Positions 44,506-53,626 of a stretch of DNA of 64,000 nt are shown piece after piece; the stretch's first letter is position 1; each line of letters begins with the position of its first letter. Made by a program: the position numbers and the translations under genes. The DNA is from Flammeovirga pacifica (GTDB lineage: Bacteria; Bacteroidota; Bacteroidia; Cytophagales; Flammeovirgaceae): assembly GCF_000807855.2 (NCBI RefSeq), contig NZ_JRYR02000001.1:1419881-1483880 (forward strand), written 5' to 3'. The notes below the pieces were generated by a model that saw only the letters and a program-made list of their open reading frames with translations, did not search any database and was not told the origin of the DNA.

Positions 44506-46974
44506 ATGTTAGAAATGAATATTTTTGATACTTCTAAACCATTCAATATAGTTTTCATGACGTTTTTATTTAGACTTTTTACTTTCAGCATTTTTGTGTT
44601 ACTGCTTACCACGAATAGTTACAGTCAAGATTCTTGGGATAAAATCAAAAAGGAACACAAAGGGAGCATTACAGTATACTATATCCAAAACAAACCATTC
44701 ATTTATTCCTTAGCCAATGGAAGTATGGGAGGCATTGAGTATGAGATGTTTTCTGAAATGATTAAAGAAAAGCGCAAAGAACTTAAAGCTGTTATTGATA
44801 TTAAATGGGAAGCTGTAGATACATGGGATCAACTTTATAATACTATTTCGAATGAAAATGATGGGGTCTTTGGTATGTCCGGAATCACCCTCACAGACAG
44901 CAGAAAGGATCAAATTGACTTCTTACCTCCTTACATGCCTGATATAGAAATCATCATTTCATCAGAAGAAGTCAATATATTTCAGAAAAAAGAGAATTTT
45001 AATACCGCAATGCAATCGTTACAAGCGGTAACCATCAAAAACTCTACTTTCGAAAGAAATTTGGTGAAATTAAAAAATGAAAAACTTCATGCTTTAGAAT
45101 ATTCATACGTAAATAATGTAGAAGATTTAATTAATGAAATCGCCAATTCTAATGAACATTGGGGTTACACTAATTTATCAAATTATGCTTATGCACTTTC
45201 TAAAGGATTACACCTACAACGTCAACTTTTTTATCAAACAGAAAATCAAGGACTAGCAGTTATATTACCATTGAAGTCAACTTGGAAAACTCCACTTTCT
45301 GAGTTTTACAACTCTCCTACCTTCAAACCATATATCAATGATTTAATTCGTAAATATTTGGGTGATAAAATCACCGATTTGATTTGGGATATTTCATCTG
45401 ATAGTAATAGTAGCTTAATTGATACTCTTAGAAATCAACAAAGAGAAATTGGTTTATTAACTGTAGAATCTGAAATTCGATTATTGAGATTAACTCAAAA
45501 AGAACTTGAGATTTCTCAACAAAATACTATTCGAAATATCTTAGTAGTTTCTCTATCTGTGACGTTACTATTTTTAGTAATGTTATTTCACTTTAATAAT
45601 TTAGTAAAGAGATCTAATCAGAAATTAGGGCATCAAAATCAAGAAATTGAAGAACAAGCTAAATCATTAAAGAATGCCTATAAAGATCTTGAAACATTAA
45701 GTCAGATTGGAAAAAATCTTACAGCTAAGTTATCTGTAAATGATATTATCAAAATCGCATATCAAGAAATTAATGAGCTAGTAGGCACCCCTATTTTTGG
45801 TATTGGGCTGTATGATGAAAAAGATAACCAACTTAAATTTCCTTATGTTTTTGAGGGGGATGAACTCCTCAAAAATAAAGCTTATGATATGAATGAGAAA
45901 ATGAGATTAGCAGTCATGTGCTTTGATCAAAAGAAAGAAATTTTCATTCAAAAATTCAGTACAGACCATAGAAACTATGTAAAGGAAGTATTAAAACCTA
46001 TTGCTGGTAATAATGCTGAATCTATTATTTACATTCCGTTAATAGAGAAAAATAAAAAACCAATAGGTGTTTTCACAATTCAATCATTTGAAGCCAATGC
46101 TTTTGATAGCTATAAATTAAACTTAGTAAGAAACATAGCGATCTTTATTCGTATTGCTTTACAGAATGCTAGTACCTTCCATGTAAAAGAAGAGAAGCAG
46201 TTAAAATTAATGGAAGCCAATATCCATATTATGGAGCAAAAGGAATTGATTGAAGAAAAAAATCATGAACTGCAAACCGCTAATGCTGAAAAGAACCATT
46301 TATTAGGTATTGTAGCTCACGATTTACGTAACCCTTTAGCTAGTTCTATTACTCTTCTATCTATGTTAAATGCCAATGAGGATAAATTTGACGAAGATGA
46401 AAAAATGTGCATTGAAGGGTCGTTAAAGGCCATGCATCGTATGAACAATATGATAGAAGAAATCTTAGACGCTAGGGCTTCTGCAAACAAAGAGGAACAA
46501 GCCACTCAACAAGCAGCAAAAGATATCATTTCTGCATCAGAAATTGTTCAAAGTGTGATCAATGATTTTGAAACTTATGCAGAAAGAAAAAACATAAAAC
46601 TTGGTCTAGATATACAGTCTGATGGTTTAGTTGAAGTGAATGAACAACATTGTCTTCAAGTAATTGAAAATTTGGTATCGAATGCCATCAAATTCTCTCC
46701 AAAAGGTACAAGTGTTGTTACAAGTATTGAAAAAACACCTGATTTTATTCAAATAAGAATTATTGACCAAGGGCCTGGTATATCTGATATAGATCAAAAG
46801 AAATTATTCAAGAAATATCAAAAGTTAACTCCTAAACCGACTGGTGGTGAAAAGTCTACTGGACTAGGGCTATCCATCGTAAAAAAATATATTGAAGAAA
46901 TGGGTGGTGAGGTCGAATGTCAAAGTGAAGTGGGTGAAGGTAGTACGTTTAGTGTATTTTTACCTTATTTATAA
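44506..46974 (+). CDS. Hybrid-architecture sensor kinase: periplasmic SBP3 domain, GAF, histidine kinase
   Basis: An 822-residue membrane histidine kinase. The N-terminus is a signal peptide or anchor (an ATG at 44557, MTFLFRLFTFSIFVLLL, is an alternative start). Residues about 45-290 form an SBP_bac_3 periplasmic binding domain (ITVYYIQNKPFIYSLANGSMGGIEYEMFSEMI, GVFGMSGITLTDSRKDQIDFLPPYM). A membrane helix at about 342-362 is followed by a coiled coil, a GAF domain (about 395-560), a DHp with His605 in GIVAHDLRNPLASSITLLSML, and HATPase motifs NLVSNAIKFS, DQGPGISDIDQ and GLGLSIVKKYIEEMGG. It combines an extracellular amino-acid-type ligand sensor with a cytoplasmic small-molecule sensor. No response regulator is adjacent; the FNR-like box lies upstream. 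Confidence 0.9.
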   Translation: MLEMNIFDTSKPFNIVFMTFLFRLFTFSIFVLLLTTNSYSQDSWDKIKKEHKGSITVYYIQNKPFIYSLANGSMGGIEYEMFSEMIKEKRKELKAVIDIKWEAVDTWDQLYNTISNENDGVFGMSGITLTDSRKDQIDFLPPYMPDIEIIISSEEVNIFQKKENFNTAMQSLQAVTIKNSTFERNLVKLKNEKLHALEYSYVNNVEDLINEIANSNEHWGYTNLSNYAYALSKGLHLQRQLFYQTENQGLAVILPLKSTWKTPLSEFYNSPTFKPYINDLIRKYLGDKITDLIWDISSDSNSSLIDTLRNQQREIGLLTVESEIRLLRLTQKELEISQQNTIRNILVVSLSVTLLFLVMLFHFNNLVKRSNQKLGHQNQEIEEQAKSLKNAYKDLETLSQIGKNLTAKLSVNDIIKIAYQEINELVGTPIFGIGLYDEKDNQLKFPYVFEGDELLKNKAYDMNEKMRLAVMCFDQKKEIFIQKFSTDHRNYVKEVLKPIAGNNAESIIYIPLIEKNKKPIGVFTIQSFEANAFDSYKLNLVRNIAIFIRIALQNASTFHVKEEKQLKLMEANIHIMEQKELIEEKNHELQTANAEKNHLLGIVAHDLRNPLASSITLLSMLNANEDKFDEDEKMCIEGSLKAMHRMNNMIEEILDARASANKEEQATQQAAKDIISASEIVQSVINDFETYAERKNIKLGLDIQSDGLVEVNEQHCLQVIENLVSNAIKFSPKGTSVVTSIEKTPDFIQIRIIDQGPGISDIDQKKLFKKYQKLTPKPTGGEKSTGLGLSIVKKYIEEMGGEVECQSEVGEGSTFSVFLPYL

Positions 46975-46988
46975 AATATCATACATAA

Positions 46989-47027
46989 AAAAAACTTGAT
47001 GAAAATAAATTATTCATCAAGTTTTTT
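46989..47027. terminator. Bidirectional terminator
   Basis: AAAACTTGATGAA (46991-47003) and TTCATCAAGTTTT (47013-47025) form a perfect 13-base stem with A and T runs at its ends. It separates the convergent sensor kinase and thioesterase genes. Confidence 0.9.
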
Positions 47028-47033
47028 ATCAAG

Positions 47034-47546
47034 CTATAAACTTTCTTTTAACTGTTTAATACGCTCTTCGAAAGTTACTTTCGATATATCAACAGAGTTA
47101 TTTTGTATTGTTTTAAGGTAATCCAATACCTCTGGCTGATGATCAGTACTTTTACCTGATCTCGGGTCAATATATTTCATTGTAGACCATAGAACTGTTT
47201 TTAATGACTTCTTAGCATCATCTAACATATAATATTCTACGGTGATAGAGTTTTCATCTACATTTATAATACTTGACTTTATACGTACCCACTCCCCTAC
47301 AGCTGCTGGTCTTAAATAAGAAATTTGATGGTTGTATATTACCCAACCTGTACCAAATTCTTTATAAACGTCTGCAATATTATACCCATATAATTGAGGC
47401 ACCCTATCTTCTCTAGCATTGAAAAAGTAATCAAAGTATTTTGCATTATTCAAATGGCGAAAAGGGTCACAATCCTGAAATCTAATGATTACCCTAGATT
47501 CAGTTTCTTGTGGATAGCTTTTTTGGTTATCGTGGTAAAATGGCAT
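47034..47546 (-). CDS. Hotdog-fold acyl-CoA thioesterase
   Basis: A 170-residue 4HBT-type thioesterase. The active-site strand-helix pattern is clear: RVIIRFQDCDPFRHLNNAKYFDYFFNAREDR, with Asp and the H-x-N-N motif, as in YbgC/FcbC-like enzymes. The central helix and following strands (WVIYNHQISYLRPAAVGEWVRIKSSII, ITVEYYMLDD) complete the hotdog. The acyl substrate is unknown. Its start lies three bases after the LptD stop codon, so the two are co-transcribed, with thioesterase last. The connection may be envelope lipid metabolism, but this is inferred from position only. Confidence 0.9.
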   Translation of the reverse strand: MPFYHDNQKSYPQETESRVIIRFQDCDPFRHLNNAKYFDYFFNAREDRVPQLYGYNIADVYKEFGTGWVIYNHQISYLRPAAVGEWVRIKSSIINVDENSITVEYYMLDDAKKSLKTVLWSTMKYIDPRSGKSTDHQPEVLDYLKTIQNNSVDISKVTFEERIKQLKESL

Positions 47547-47549
47547 TTT

Positions 47550-50500
47550 TTATTGGAATCTATCGTTTCTATCAATCCATGAGTTACGTTTCTCCCATTT
47601 TAAGTCCTGAAGCATGGCTGCTTTTACAGCAATAGTAATATTGTATGACTGACGAGGACCAAAAGGAATCCAATTGGCAGTAAGTTGCCAACAGTGCAAA
47701 TCTCTGGTTAAATCTAATGAGGTATAAGAAAATGAACCTAATTTAAAATCGTAACCAGATCTAAAAGCAACTTTCCACTTAGGGGTTAAAGACAAGTCAC
47801 CACTAAATGTTAGTGTCTGAGTTACGGTAGGTTCTGCTAGTCCTAATTTACTATAATTTAAACTATAATTTAAAGACAATGACCAAGGAATATCAAAATC
47901 CATGTATAGATCTGGATTACGTCTCATTTCATCTAACATTTGACGTTCCATTTCATTTCTTGGCTCCATTTCATCTAGTTTCTTCTCTTTCTTTTCTTTA
48001 CTTCCTTTGGGTTGTAATCTTGTACCAACTGCCACAGTTAAGTTACTTAATTGAGCTAGCCCTCCATTCGTTTCAGCCAATAAAAATTTTGATTTGTATT
48101 GACTAGTCACCACTTCTTTTCCTAATTCTTCATCGTATTGAGTATCTTGAGCAATGTAACGGTACGGGTCCCATCTTGAGTTTACACTTACATCTACTTT
48201 CTTAAGTAATGTTGTTCTAAATCCTGCATTAATATCAGACCAATTTAATGAATCTCGTTCAAAGTCATAACCAGAAGACATATTCAGGTTATTCAATATC
48301 ATCGTTTTCTTTGCTTTTCCGTCTTCGCCTTTTCTTCCTGATTTCAGCTCAAGAATATTGTTAATTGAAAAACTCAATGCTTGACTTCTAGCACCATTAG
48401 GAGCTCCTACTAAACCTCCTTGAGATCTAAATACTTTTGTTCCATTAGTATTCGACTCATTAGTTTGAACCCATTGGTAATAATCAAAAGTAGGGTCACC
48501 AAAGTCAGGGTTAAAATTATAAGATATTGAAGGCTGAATTGTATGTCTTATTATTGAACCACCTTTCATGTTATAAAACATAAACATGTTAGTGTTAAAG
48601 CCAACTGATGTTCTATACTCGCTATATCTAGTCAATTCATTTGTTGTATCAACAAGAACAGCATTTTCAGATTCAAGATAAGTATAATCGTAACTTACAG
48701 GGTGCCAATATTCTTTGTAAGAAAAACTTGGTGATAAAGTAAAGTACTTCAACACTTTCATTTGAGTAGAAACAGGAATATCATGTGTTACTCCCCATCT
48801 AAACTGATCAGAATAATCACCTAAATTGGCCAATAGATCAGGATACTTTCCATCTTCACCTAAACCATCATCATCCGTATTGTCCGCTCCTACAACATCA
48901 AAAGGCAATTTATTCGTACCTAATTTGTTTGTCATCTCACCTCGGGCACTCATATTATAAGTAATACCTATTTCTGATATTGGGTTTGACTTTTTGAATA
49001 AAGTTTTGAAAGGTCTCGCTCTAGCCATATTCAAACTGGCTTCAGGTGCTAAAGTAGCTTCACCAGTTTGTACATTCTGTTGGTAACGTGTTTGTGCAGT
49101 AGTTGAGAAATTAACATTACCTACAGCAAAACTATTACTGTAACTTACAGAAGAGTTCATTGATGATTGCAAATAATCATTTGGGTTTTGAGAGTTATTT
49201 CTATTATAATCTGAATTGGCAATATTTACATTGGCAGAAAATCTAGAATTCTTTTTACTCTCTTGAGAGTGAGTCCATCGTATTGAGTAATCTGTCTGTG
49301 TTGAGACAGAACCATCATTTTCTTGAAATAGGTTATTGATATAATCAAACCCGAAACTACCACTAAACGCGTATCTCTTACGGTATTGTGATTGGGTTCT
49401 AACACCCCATCCACCTAAAGTGTAAGCAGATCCCAAAACTTGTAGGTTAAAGTAATCTGTTAGTGCTAGGAATACACCACCATCTCTTAGGTAAAATCCT
49501 CTATCTGTAGATTCTCCATAAGTTGGCATTATAAAACCTGATGTATTGTTTGTTGTTGCAGGGAAAATACCAAAGAAAAAGCCTAATGGTAAAGGACTTT
49601 CATTTAATTCCACTAAAAAGGGACCAGACACAATGTTTTTTTCTGGAACAACTTTCAATTTCTGAGTTTTAAAACCAAAATGAGGGTGTTCTAATCTACA
49701 AGTAGTGTATACATTGTCAGACATATACATCTCTTCACCGGCTGTCTTTTTCACTAGTTGAGAAGTAATAATACCATCACTTTCCTCAGTCACAATACCT
49801 TTAATTAAACCTTTACCAGTCTCATAATTATAAATCATTTGATTGGCATTAAAGGTAGATTGTCCATCCACAAAGACTGGTTTCTCTACAACATGACCTG
49901 TTGAATCTTTTATACCTTGTGCCTTTACAATATGCGTCACAAAGTTCATTTCTATTGACCCTGAGTTAAGCTTTTGTTCTCCAAACTCTACCTCAGCATT
50001 TCCTTTGAGGTACATCGTCTGTGTTCTCATCACAAAATCAGATGAATCAGCAGTATATTCCACAGGATCATCGATTGGATCTTCAACAGATGCAATAGAC
50101 TCTGCTCCTTCCGTTTTTAAAAGGTCTAAAGTATTATATATTTCTTCAGGGCTTACATAATTTTCACTGTTAGAAAACTCTAATAAGATATTATCTAATT
50201 CATCAAAAACTTCAACATCAACATTGTCCCATTCGAATTCATCATCAGATACTAAAGCATTGTTTAGGTCAACGATTTGTTCTACGATATCTGGGTCAGA
50301 CATATCTTTCCTCACCTGCTGCAATTCTCTATCACCTCTAAAAAGTATAGAATCAGAGAATGCATACAAGGCAGCCGCATACTTTTCTAAAGTCTCATTT
50401 TTAGAAGTAGCATTCAACTGTCTAATAGTTTTTGACAAAGTACGTACAGCCTTTCTACTTTTGGCTGTATCATTTTCTACTTTATAGAAAAAGGCGACAT

Positions 50501-50633
50501 CTTCTTCGCTCAATTCTCCTGCTTCAGCATGTGTTCCTGAAAAACAAATAATCAGAAAGATGCTAGCAAGACCATACAATAGGTTTTGCAAAAAATTAAG
50601 TATATTTAGTGAACGACTAAAAAGCTTAAACAT
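47550..50633 (-). CDS. lptD: LptD-like outer-membrane LPS assembly protein
   Basis: An outer-membrane beta-barrel that inserts lipopolysaccharide into the outer leaflet. After a signal peptide (LLYGLASIFLIICFSGTHA) and an acidic linker, residues about 210-340 form the OstA/LptA-like beta-jellyroll (MRTQTMYLKGNAEVEFGEQKLNSGSIEMNF). The remaining 650 residues are the barrel, rich in Ser, Asn and Tyr with alternating strand pattern, starting near GFIMPTYGESTDRGFYLRDGG and ending with an aromatic-rich closing segment. The frame extends to 50819 but would add a non-homologous N-terminus overlapping the MlaD gene, so I start at 50633 (1027 residues). MlaD is divergent; thioesterase is downstream. 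Confidence 0.9.
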   Translation of the reverse strand: MFKLFSRSLNILNFLQNLLYGLASIFLIICFSGTHAEAGELSEEDVAFFYKVENDTAKSRKAVRTLSKTIRQLNATSKNETLEKYAAALYAFSDSILFRGDRELQQVRKDMSDPDIVEQIVDLNNALVSDDEFEWDNVDVEVFDELDNILLEFSNSENYVSPEEIYNTLDLLKTEGAESIASVEDPIDDPVEYTADSSDFVMRTQTMYLKGNAEVEFGEQKLNSGSIEMNFVTHIVKAQGIKDSTGHVVEKPVFVDGQSTFNANQMIYNYETGKGLIKGIVTEESDGIITSQLVKKTAGEEMYMSDNVYTTCRLEHPHFGFKTQKLKVVPEKNIVSGPFLVELNESPLPLGFFFGIFPATTNNTSGFIMPTYGESTDRGFYLRDGGVFLALTDYFNLQVLGSAYTLGGWGVRTQSQYRKRYAFSGSFGFDYINNLFQENDGSVSTQTDYSIRWTHSQESKKNSRFSANVNIANSDYNRNNSQNPNDYLQSSMNSSVSYSNSFAVGNVNFSTTAQTRYQQNVQTGEATLAPEASLNMARARPFKTLFKKSNPISEIGITYNMSARGEMTNKLGTNKLPFDVVGADNTDDDGLGEDGKYPDLLANLGDYSDQFRWGVTHDIPVSTQMKVLKYFTLSPSFSYKEYWHPVSYDYTYLESENAVLVDTTNELTRYSEYRTSVGFNTNMFMFYNMKGGSIIRHTIQPSISYNFNPDFGDPTFDYYQWVQTNESNTNGTKVFRSQGGLVGAPNGARSQALSFSINNILELKSGRKGEDGKAKKTMILNNLNMSSGYDFERDSLNWSDINAGFRTTLLKKVDVSVNSRWDPYRYIAQDTQYDEELGKEVVTSQYKSKFLLAETNGGLAQLSNLTVAVGTRLQPKGSKEKKEKKLDEMEPRNEMERQMLDEMRRNPDLYMDFDIPWSLSLNYSLNYSKLGLAEPTVTQTLTFSGDLSLTPKWKVAFRSGYDFKLGSFSYTSLDLTRDLHCWQLTANWIPFGPRQSYNITIAVKAAMLQDLKWEKRNSWIDRNDRFQ

Positions 50634-50757
50634 AAAGTCAGCATATAATTTAAGACCAACTTCATACAAATTTAATGTAATATTTTGAGTCTTCAAGATC
50701 AAAATCCAAAAGAAATGTAGATAAAATAATATTCTTTGATAAATTTGAGGAGTCTTA

Positions 50758-51759
50758 ATGAAGCTGCAAGCTACAATTAGAACGAATAAATTCAAATCAA
50801 AACAATTAATCGTGTCCAAATTAAAAATCGAATTTTCAAACGAAGTAAAGGTCGCATTATTTGCAACTATCTGTTTTGTTGTACTTTGGGTAGGATATAA
50901 CTTCCTAAAAGGAATAGATGTTTTTTCTAACCAAAAAGTCTATTACGTCGTTTACGATACTACTCCAGACCTACAAGTCTCTAATAATGTCACAATAAAT
51001 GGCGTGAACGTTGGAAGAGTATCACAAATGGAATTGATGCAAAATGCTAATAATAAAGTTAAAGTAACCTTAGAAGTAAATAAAGACTATGCCATTTACA
51101 AGGGTACTGTAGCAACTATTGCCGATAAAGGAATGCTTGGAGATAAACAAGTAATTTTATCTTTTCCTGAAAAAGGAGGACTTGCAGAAGAAGGAAGTAC
51201 TTTAACTGGAGATGTTGAAATGGGTATGATTGCCGCTTTGTCTGATAAAGCAGCGCCAGTACTATCTTCATTAGAGGCTACTTTAGATACCGCTAGATAT
51301 GTTATGTCTACTTTTAAGACAACAAGTTCAAAAGTAGATCAGTTGATAGAAACTGCCAATTATAAGATGGCAAGTATAGACACAAAATCTTTGAATGAGT
51401 CGATTCATAATTTCGAGAAAATTTCTACAGATTTTTCTAAAGCATCTGCTGATTTACAACCTATGTTAGCATCTTTCAAGAATATTGCAGATTCTTTAGA
51501 CAATGCGGACCTTAAGAAAACAGTAGAAGAAGCCCAATTATTATTAGCCAACATGAATAAAACGTTGGATAATGTAAACAATCCAGATGGTACTGTTGGT
51601 GCGTTACTTACACAAAAAGAAATGCATGATCAAATGGTGAAGACTTTAACAGACTTGGACTCTTTATTTTTAGATTTCCAAGCACATCCTAAAAGATATA
51701 TTCACTTCTCTGTTTTTGGTAAAAAAGACAAAGCACCAAAAGAAGAGAAGAAAAAATAA
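50758..51759 (+). CDS. MlaD-family lipid transport protein
   Basis: An MCE-domain protein that would bind phospholipid and help shuttle it between membranes. The start has a clear Shine-Dalgarno (GAGGAG, seven bases before ATG), rare in this window, which supports it. One membrane helix (VALFATICFVVLWVGYNFLKG) precedes the MCE domain (YYVVYDTTPDLQVSNNVTINGVNVGRVSQMEL, with MLGDKQVILSFPEKG). Then follows a long helical C-terminal region (residues 160-310), as in the longer Bacteroidota MlaD proteins. The partner permease (MlaE) and ATPase (MlaF) are not adjacent. The gene downstream is unknown and begins 24 bases later. Confidence 0.92.
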   Translation: MKLQATIRTNKFKSKQLIVSKLKIEFSNEVKVALFATICFVVLWVGYNFLKGIDVFSNQKVYYVVYDTTPDLQVSNNVTINGVNVGRVSQMELMQNANNKVKVTLEVNKDYAIYKGTVATIADKGMLGDKQVILSFPEKGGLAEEGSTLTGDVEMGMIAALSDKAAPVLSSLEATLDTARYVMSTFKTTSSKVDQLIETANYKMASIDTKSLNESIHNFEKISTDFSKASADLQPMLASFKNIADSLDNADLKKTVEEAQLLLANMNKTLDNVNNPDGTVGALLTQKEMHDQMVKTLTDLDSLFLDFQAHPKRYIHFSVFGKKDKAPKEEKKK

Positions 51760-51783
51760 TTAGATTCAAAATAACAACCTAAA

Positions 51784-52410
51784 ATGATCACAGGTAGCGA
51801 ATTAATTACCCTTGTTAGGGATAATGAACTTTACAATGCCATGACGGCTTTAAAAAGAGAGTTCTTAAAAGTAGATCCTGCTTTTATGGACCTCAGTGAT
51901 GACGACTTCATATCAATCACACTAATTTCACCATCCATTGGAATTGCACTTGCGAATGGCAGTGTAAGTCACTATGAAGAGATCACTTTAAGAAGAAAAG
52001 CGAGAAAACTTTCTAGAAGAAGCTTTTTTCAAAAAAATGATCCTTTAGCCCCTGCGTTAAAATATCTATCTTACAATTTCCCTGAATGGGAAGATCGTTT
52101 TTATGAATTAATTAAATTCACAATGCATTCTTCTCTAAAAGCGAATGATGTAATTCTAGAAACACTAAAAAACCCAGGTGCATTAACAGGAGATCTTAAA
52201 AGAGATATTTTAAATGCTCCATTTATTTTTGTGAAATTCCTTTCATTCTTATTTATGGAAGAAGATGATGATCTATTAAACGAAAGATCTATTACTGAAG
52301 TGGAATTAGAAAAAATTAAACTGATTGCTAAAAAGTTGGAAATTGATAATGTCCCAATTTTTCAATCATTTTTAAATTCTTTCGTCATAAGACCTTCAGG
52401 TATCAACTAG
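51784..52410 (+). CDS. Unknown soluble helical protein, linked to MlaD
   Basis: A 208-residue protein with no signal peptide or membrane helix, predicted to be almost wholly alpha-helical (TLVRDNELYNAMTALKREFL ... DRFYELIKFTMHSSLKANDVILETL ... KRDILNAPFIFVKFLSFLF ... EKIKLIAKKLEI). I recognise no family. It starts 24 bases after the MlaD stop codon on the same strand and is followed by two hairpins, so it forms a two-gene transcription unit with MlaD. Its cytoplasmic location and partnership suggest a role in the same lipid-trafficking process, which is inference. Confidence 0.75.
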   Translation: MITGSELITLVRDNELYNAMTALKREFLKVDPAFMDLSDDDFISITLISPSIGIALANGSVSHYEEITLRRKARKLSRRSFFQKNDPLAPALKYLSYNFPEWEDRFYELIKFTMHSSLKANDVILETLKNPGALTGDLKRDILNAPFIFVKFLSFLFMEEDDDLLNERSITEVELEKIKLIAKKLEIDNVPIFQSFLNSFVIRPSGIN

Positions 52411-52417
52411 AAAACAC

Positions 52418-52451
52418 CTTCAAATCAACAACTTTCTATGTTGATTTGAAG
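52418..52451 (+). repeat. Perfect inverted repeat behind the MlaD unit
   Basis: CTTCAAATCAACA and TGTTGATTTGAAG form a perfect 13-base stem around eight bases. No T run follows, so it is not a standard terminator by itself. It precedes a true terminator by about 30 bases and may protect the 3' end of the transcript. Confidence 0.55.
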
Positions 52452-52480
52452 ATATATTACTATAAGACGTTAAGTTTATT

Positions 52481-52515
52481 AAAGCGGGTAAGTAAAATTA
52501 CCCGCTTTCTTTTAT
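52481..52515 (+). terminator. Rho-independent terminator before the Fur-family gene
   Basis: AAAGCGGGTAA-6 bases-TTACCCGCTTT followed by CTTTTATTTTT is a strong stem and T run. It lies ten bases before the Fur-family start codon, so that gene's ribosome-binding region is inside or right beside the terminator tail. Confidence 0.85.
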
Positions 52516-52524
52516 TTTTGTGAT

Positions 52525-52947
52525 ATGAGTAAGGAAGCCATCGAAATATTAAACAATGCAGACTTAAGAAGAACTGCAAGCAGAATAAGTATTCTAAAGA
52601 TTTTCATGAGCATTAATGTTGCTTTATCAGAAAATAACTTAGAAGATCATTTATCTGGTATTTGTGATCGTGCAACTATTTACAGAACTCTAAAAACATT
52701 TATCGAGAAAGGAATACTCCACCGTGTTATTGATGAAAATAGCATCGTAAAATATGCTATGTGTAACTCAAACCATTGTTCGGAGCATGAACATTCTCAC
52801 GATCATGTGCATTTTAAATGTCAAAAATGTGGTGATACAGAATGTATGGACGATTTACCAATACATGCGGTAAAATTACCTCAAGGATATTCTATAAACG
52901 AAACCAACTACCTTATTGTAGGAATATGTAAAAATTGTAACAAATAA
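52525..52947 (+). CDS. Fur-family transcriptional regulator
   Basis: A 140-residue metal-responsive repressor of the Fur/Zur/PerR family. The N-terminal winged helix is present (LRRTASRISILKIFM, DRATIYRTLKTFIEKGILHRV), followed by the dimerisation domain with CSEHEHSHDHVHFKCQKCGDTECM and CKNCNK (a CxxC pair at each end for the structural zinc). The His-rich cluster C-x2-H-x-H-x-H-x-H suggests zinc (Zur) sensing, though iron cannot be excluded. A terminator sits 10 bases upstream, which implies either its own promoter inside that hairpin region or read-through. The next gene, the sigma factor, begins 152 bases later. Confidence 0.9.
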   Translation: MSKEAIEILNNADLRRTASRISILKIFMSINVALSENNLEDHLSGICDRATIYRTLKTFIEKGILHRVIDENSIVKYAMCNSNHCSEHEHSHDHVHFKCQKCGDTECMDDLPIHAVKLPQGYSINETNYLIVGICKNCNK

Positions 52948-53099
52948 GGTCACCCTTCATTTGTTACTGATTTATCCAATTAATGCCCTCTCAAAAAACT
53001 ATTTCCTCTCAATTGCTAAAAAATAATATTATTTTAATATCACTGTGCAACCTTTCTAATTTTCATAAGTCTTTAAACTGAATCGAAACCATCGAAAAA

Positions 53100-53624
53100 A
53101 TGACTGCAACACTTGAAAGATGTAGAGAAGGTGATAGAAAAGCACAATTTGAAATATATCAACAGTACTCTAAAGCAATGTACAACGTAGCTGTAAGAAT
53201 TGTAAATAATTTAGAGGAAGCTGAAGATGTATTACAAGAAGCTTTTTTAAATGCATTCCGCAACATTCATCAGTTTAGTGGTACTTCAACCTTTGGCGCT
53301 TGGCTAAAGAGAATTGTTGTTAATCACTCTATCAACCATGTAAATAAAAGACGGATAGATTTTGTAGATACAGAAACGCATCCAATAGATCAAATAAAGG
53401 AAGACACTCCTATTGATGATGAATCGATGTACAACATCGAAAAAATTAGAGAAGCACTACAATTACTTCCTGATGGATATAGAGTTGTTTTTTCACTCTA
53501 TTTATTGGAAGGATACGATCATAGTGAGATTTCTGAAATATTAAACATTAGTGTTTCAGCCTCTAAATCCCAATATAGTCGTGCGAAAAAAAAATTAAGA
53601 GAAATTTTAATTGCATCAATGTAA
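53100..53624 (+). CDS. ECF sigma factor
   Basis: A 174-residue sigma-70 family factor of the extracytoplasmic-function type. Region 2 is in residues 18-85 (YNVAVRIVNNLEEAEDVLQEAFLNAFRNIHQF, GTFGAWLKRIVVNHSINHVNKRR), and region 4 in 117-170 (REALQLLPDGYRVVFSLYLLEGYDHSEISEILNISVSASKSQYSRAKKKLREIL, the helix-turn-helix). It is separated by two bases from the next gene, whose product has one membrane helix and looks like its anti-sigma factor. The promoter it recognises cannot be defined from this window; the upstream gap shows no clear autoregulatory motif that I can name. Confidence 0.92.
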   Translation: MTATLERCREGDRKAQFEIYQQYSKAMYNVAVRIVNNLEEAEDVLQEAFLNAFRNIHQFSGTSTFGAWLKRIVVNHSINHVNKRRIDFVDTETHPIDQIKEDTPIDDESMYNIEKIREALQLLPDGYRVVFSLYLLEGYDHSEISEILNISVSASKSQYSRAKKKLREILIASM

Positions 53625-53626
53625 AT

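Noticed and set aside
50634-50819. The N-terminal extension of LptD that would overlap the MlaD start
   Set aside because: The extension has no homology and places the signal peptide internally; the ATG at 50633 puts the signal peptide at the N-terminus.
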